A stretch of 64,000 bases of DNA. It comes from JAADDG01 sp964450755 (lineage in GTDB: Bacteria; Campylobacterota; Campylobacteria; Campylobacterales; JAADDG01). The stretch lies in contig CAYVDJ010000100.1 of assembly GCA_964450755.1 (NCBI GenBank), forward strand, positions 8,627 through 72,626, given 5' to 3'. Each line of letters begins with the position of its first letter. Position 1 is the first letter of the stretch. The notes beneath the pieces are model-generated. The model saw only the letters and a program-made list of their open reading frames with translations, was not told the DNA's origin and did not search any database. Both the position numbers and the translations under genes were made by a program. Below, piece after piece: positions 60,363 through 64,000 of the stretch.

Positions 60363-60683
60363 ATGACTACCTTATTTAATATAATTTTAGAGCCATTTTA
60401 CTATAAAGAAAATTTTTTATCAAAGTGCTTTTTGTTTAATAAAAATCTAAGCAACGATAGACTATAATTCCACCCTCGTTTGAGAGACAACGGGGGAAGA
60501 TGAGCATTAAAGGGCTTGTCGGGATATTTAAAAAAGAATAATGTCAACAATCTTTGAGAACTAAATAAGCGGCCTGAACTACTTTGAATGAAAAAGAGAA
60601 GAAGAAAAGCCGAGAGATATTTTGATAAGAAATTGTCAGAATATTTTCAGGAAGAGAACTAAACATAAAAGTTAAAAAAGAAT
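60363..60683 (+). promoter_or_regulatory. rRNA operon promoter and leader
   Basis: No gene is seen. TATAAT at 60463-60468 is the likely -10; a -35 box is not evident. The leader that follows (about 210 bases) includes CTTTGAGAACTAAATAAG, typical of rRNA leaders, and purine-rich stretches. A boxA is not clear. Confidence 0.6.
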
Positions 60684-62234
<1,551 letters not shown>

Positions 62235-62348
62235 TAAGGAAAGAAATCCAGTAATGAGGGAACATGGAATTACTCCATGTCAAGTCATCTGGATATGGGA
62301 TCAACCCTGCTCTATCTTGCTGTTTAGTTTTGAGCGATCAAAAGCCAT

Positions 62349-62425
<77 letters not shown>

Positions 62426-62517
62426 TATCAGGTATCAGCAGCCGGGAACCAGAGGGCGGAATATATAAACGACGAAGTTTTTAACTAATCCGATTTCTGT
62501 TTTCTGGTTACTGAAAC

Positions 62518-62593
62518 GGGGGTGTAGCTCAGCTGGGAGAGCGCCTGCTTTGCACGCAGGAGGTCATCGGTTCGAATCCGTTCACCTCCACCA
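62518..62593 (+). tRNA. tRNA-Ala (TGC) in the 16S-23S spacer
   Basis: Acceptor GGGGGTG/CACCTCC with A-CCA encoded; the loop TTTGCAC gives anticodon TGC. Confidence 0.95.
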
Positions 62594-62645
62594 TCTTTTT
62601 ATTAAGGCAGGTAGCGGAACGCTTTAAGATGTAGGCTGGTTGTCT

Positions 62646-62683
62646 CTATCGTGGCTCTCCTTTAGTGGGGAGAGTCAGGATAG
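62646..62683 (+). other. Stem-loop in the spacer before 23S rRNA
   Basis: CTATC+GGCTCTCC pairs with GGAGAGTC+GATAG around a short loop, with one G-U pair and a small internal loop. Such stems are RNase III or other processing sites of pre-rRNA. Confidence 0.5.
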
Positions 62684-62776
62684 GGCCAACGGGTCCTAAC
62701 TGATCTTTGATAAATAAATATGGGTAACTGCTAATTTATATATACATGCGTCCTTAGGAGCGAAAAAACGGTTTAT

Positions 62777-64000
<1,224 letters not shown>

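Overview
The window comes from an AT-rich chromosome of a Campylobacterota (former Epsilonproteobacteria) species. The evidence is the 16S/23S rRNA operon at the right end, a desulforubrerythrin of the Campylobacter Rrc type, a MagIII-type glycosylase of the Helicobacter kind, an HP0268-like small nuclease next to miaB, histidine kinases with the H-box IAHQWRQPL, and extended -10 (TGnTATAAT-like) promoters that mostly lack a -35 box. Molybdoenzyme accessory genes, a monohaem cytochrome c and a haem-binding chemoreceptor fit a respiratory, probably chemolithotrophic free-living member. The genus cannot be fixed from the sequence alone.

Layout. 1-6.7 kb: a polyferredoxin (cut by the window edge) and a TorD-type chaperone, probably part of a formate dehydrogenase or related molybdoenzyme locus; a cytochrome c; NagZ and a membrane protein; then leuC-mobA-Dabb and an unknown protein. 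6.7-13.4 kb: AddB-like nuclease, desulforubrerythrin plus ferritin-like protein, a small secreted helical protein, a two-component system and tRNA-Asn. 13.4-22.8 kb: tsaD, then tig-clpP-def-yifB and nnr-purN. A hipBA toxin-antitoxin module sits between yifB and nnr and is flanked by a 19-bp direct repeat that copies the yifB stop-codon region. 22.8-29.9 kb: a CXXCH chemoreceptor, thiG, a six-tRNA cluster, a HATPase-GNAT fusion, an M20 amidohydrolase, RidA and a methyltransferase. 30-38.9 kb: metX-xseB-nitrilase-like-ThiF-like operon, Kbp, SYLF protein, aminotransferase-murC, and mutS2. 38.9-50 kb: a tightly packed ten-gene minus-strand operon for sugar-nucleotide synthesis and glycosyl transfer, with a radical SAM enzyme and a large GT41-like glycosyltransferase. 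50.1-54 kb: ppk2, a LOG-family protein, two small helical proteins, rraA, nusA. 54.2-59.7 kb: a continuous operon from an HP0268-like nuclease through miaB, an acyltransferase, a Xer-type recombinase and three proteins with PilM/PilN/PilO-like topology. 59.7-64 kb: magIII and the rRNA operon (16S, tRNA-Ile, tRNA-Ala, 5' part of 23S).

Genes that probably work together: the ferredoxin, TorD chaperone and MobA in molybdoenzyme maturation; tig, clpP and def in nascent-protein handling; desulforubrerythrin and the ferritin-like protein in peroxide and iron handling; the glycan operon in making and attaching an unusual surface or protein glycan. The observations most worth following are the hipBA insertion with its repeat and exposed operator, the nitrilase-fold protein that lacks its catalytic Cys and Lys, the glycan operon, and the PilMNO-like module.
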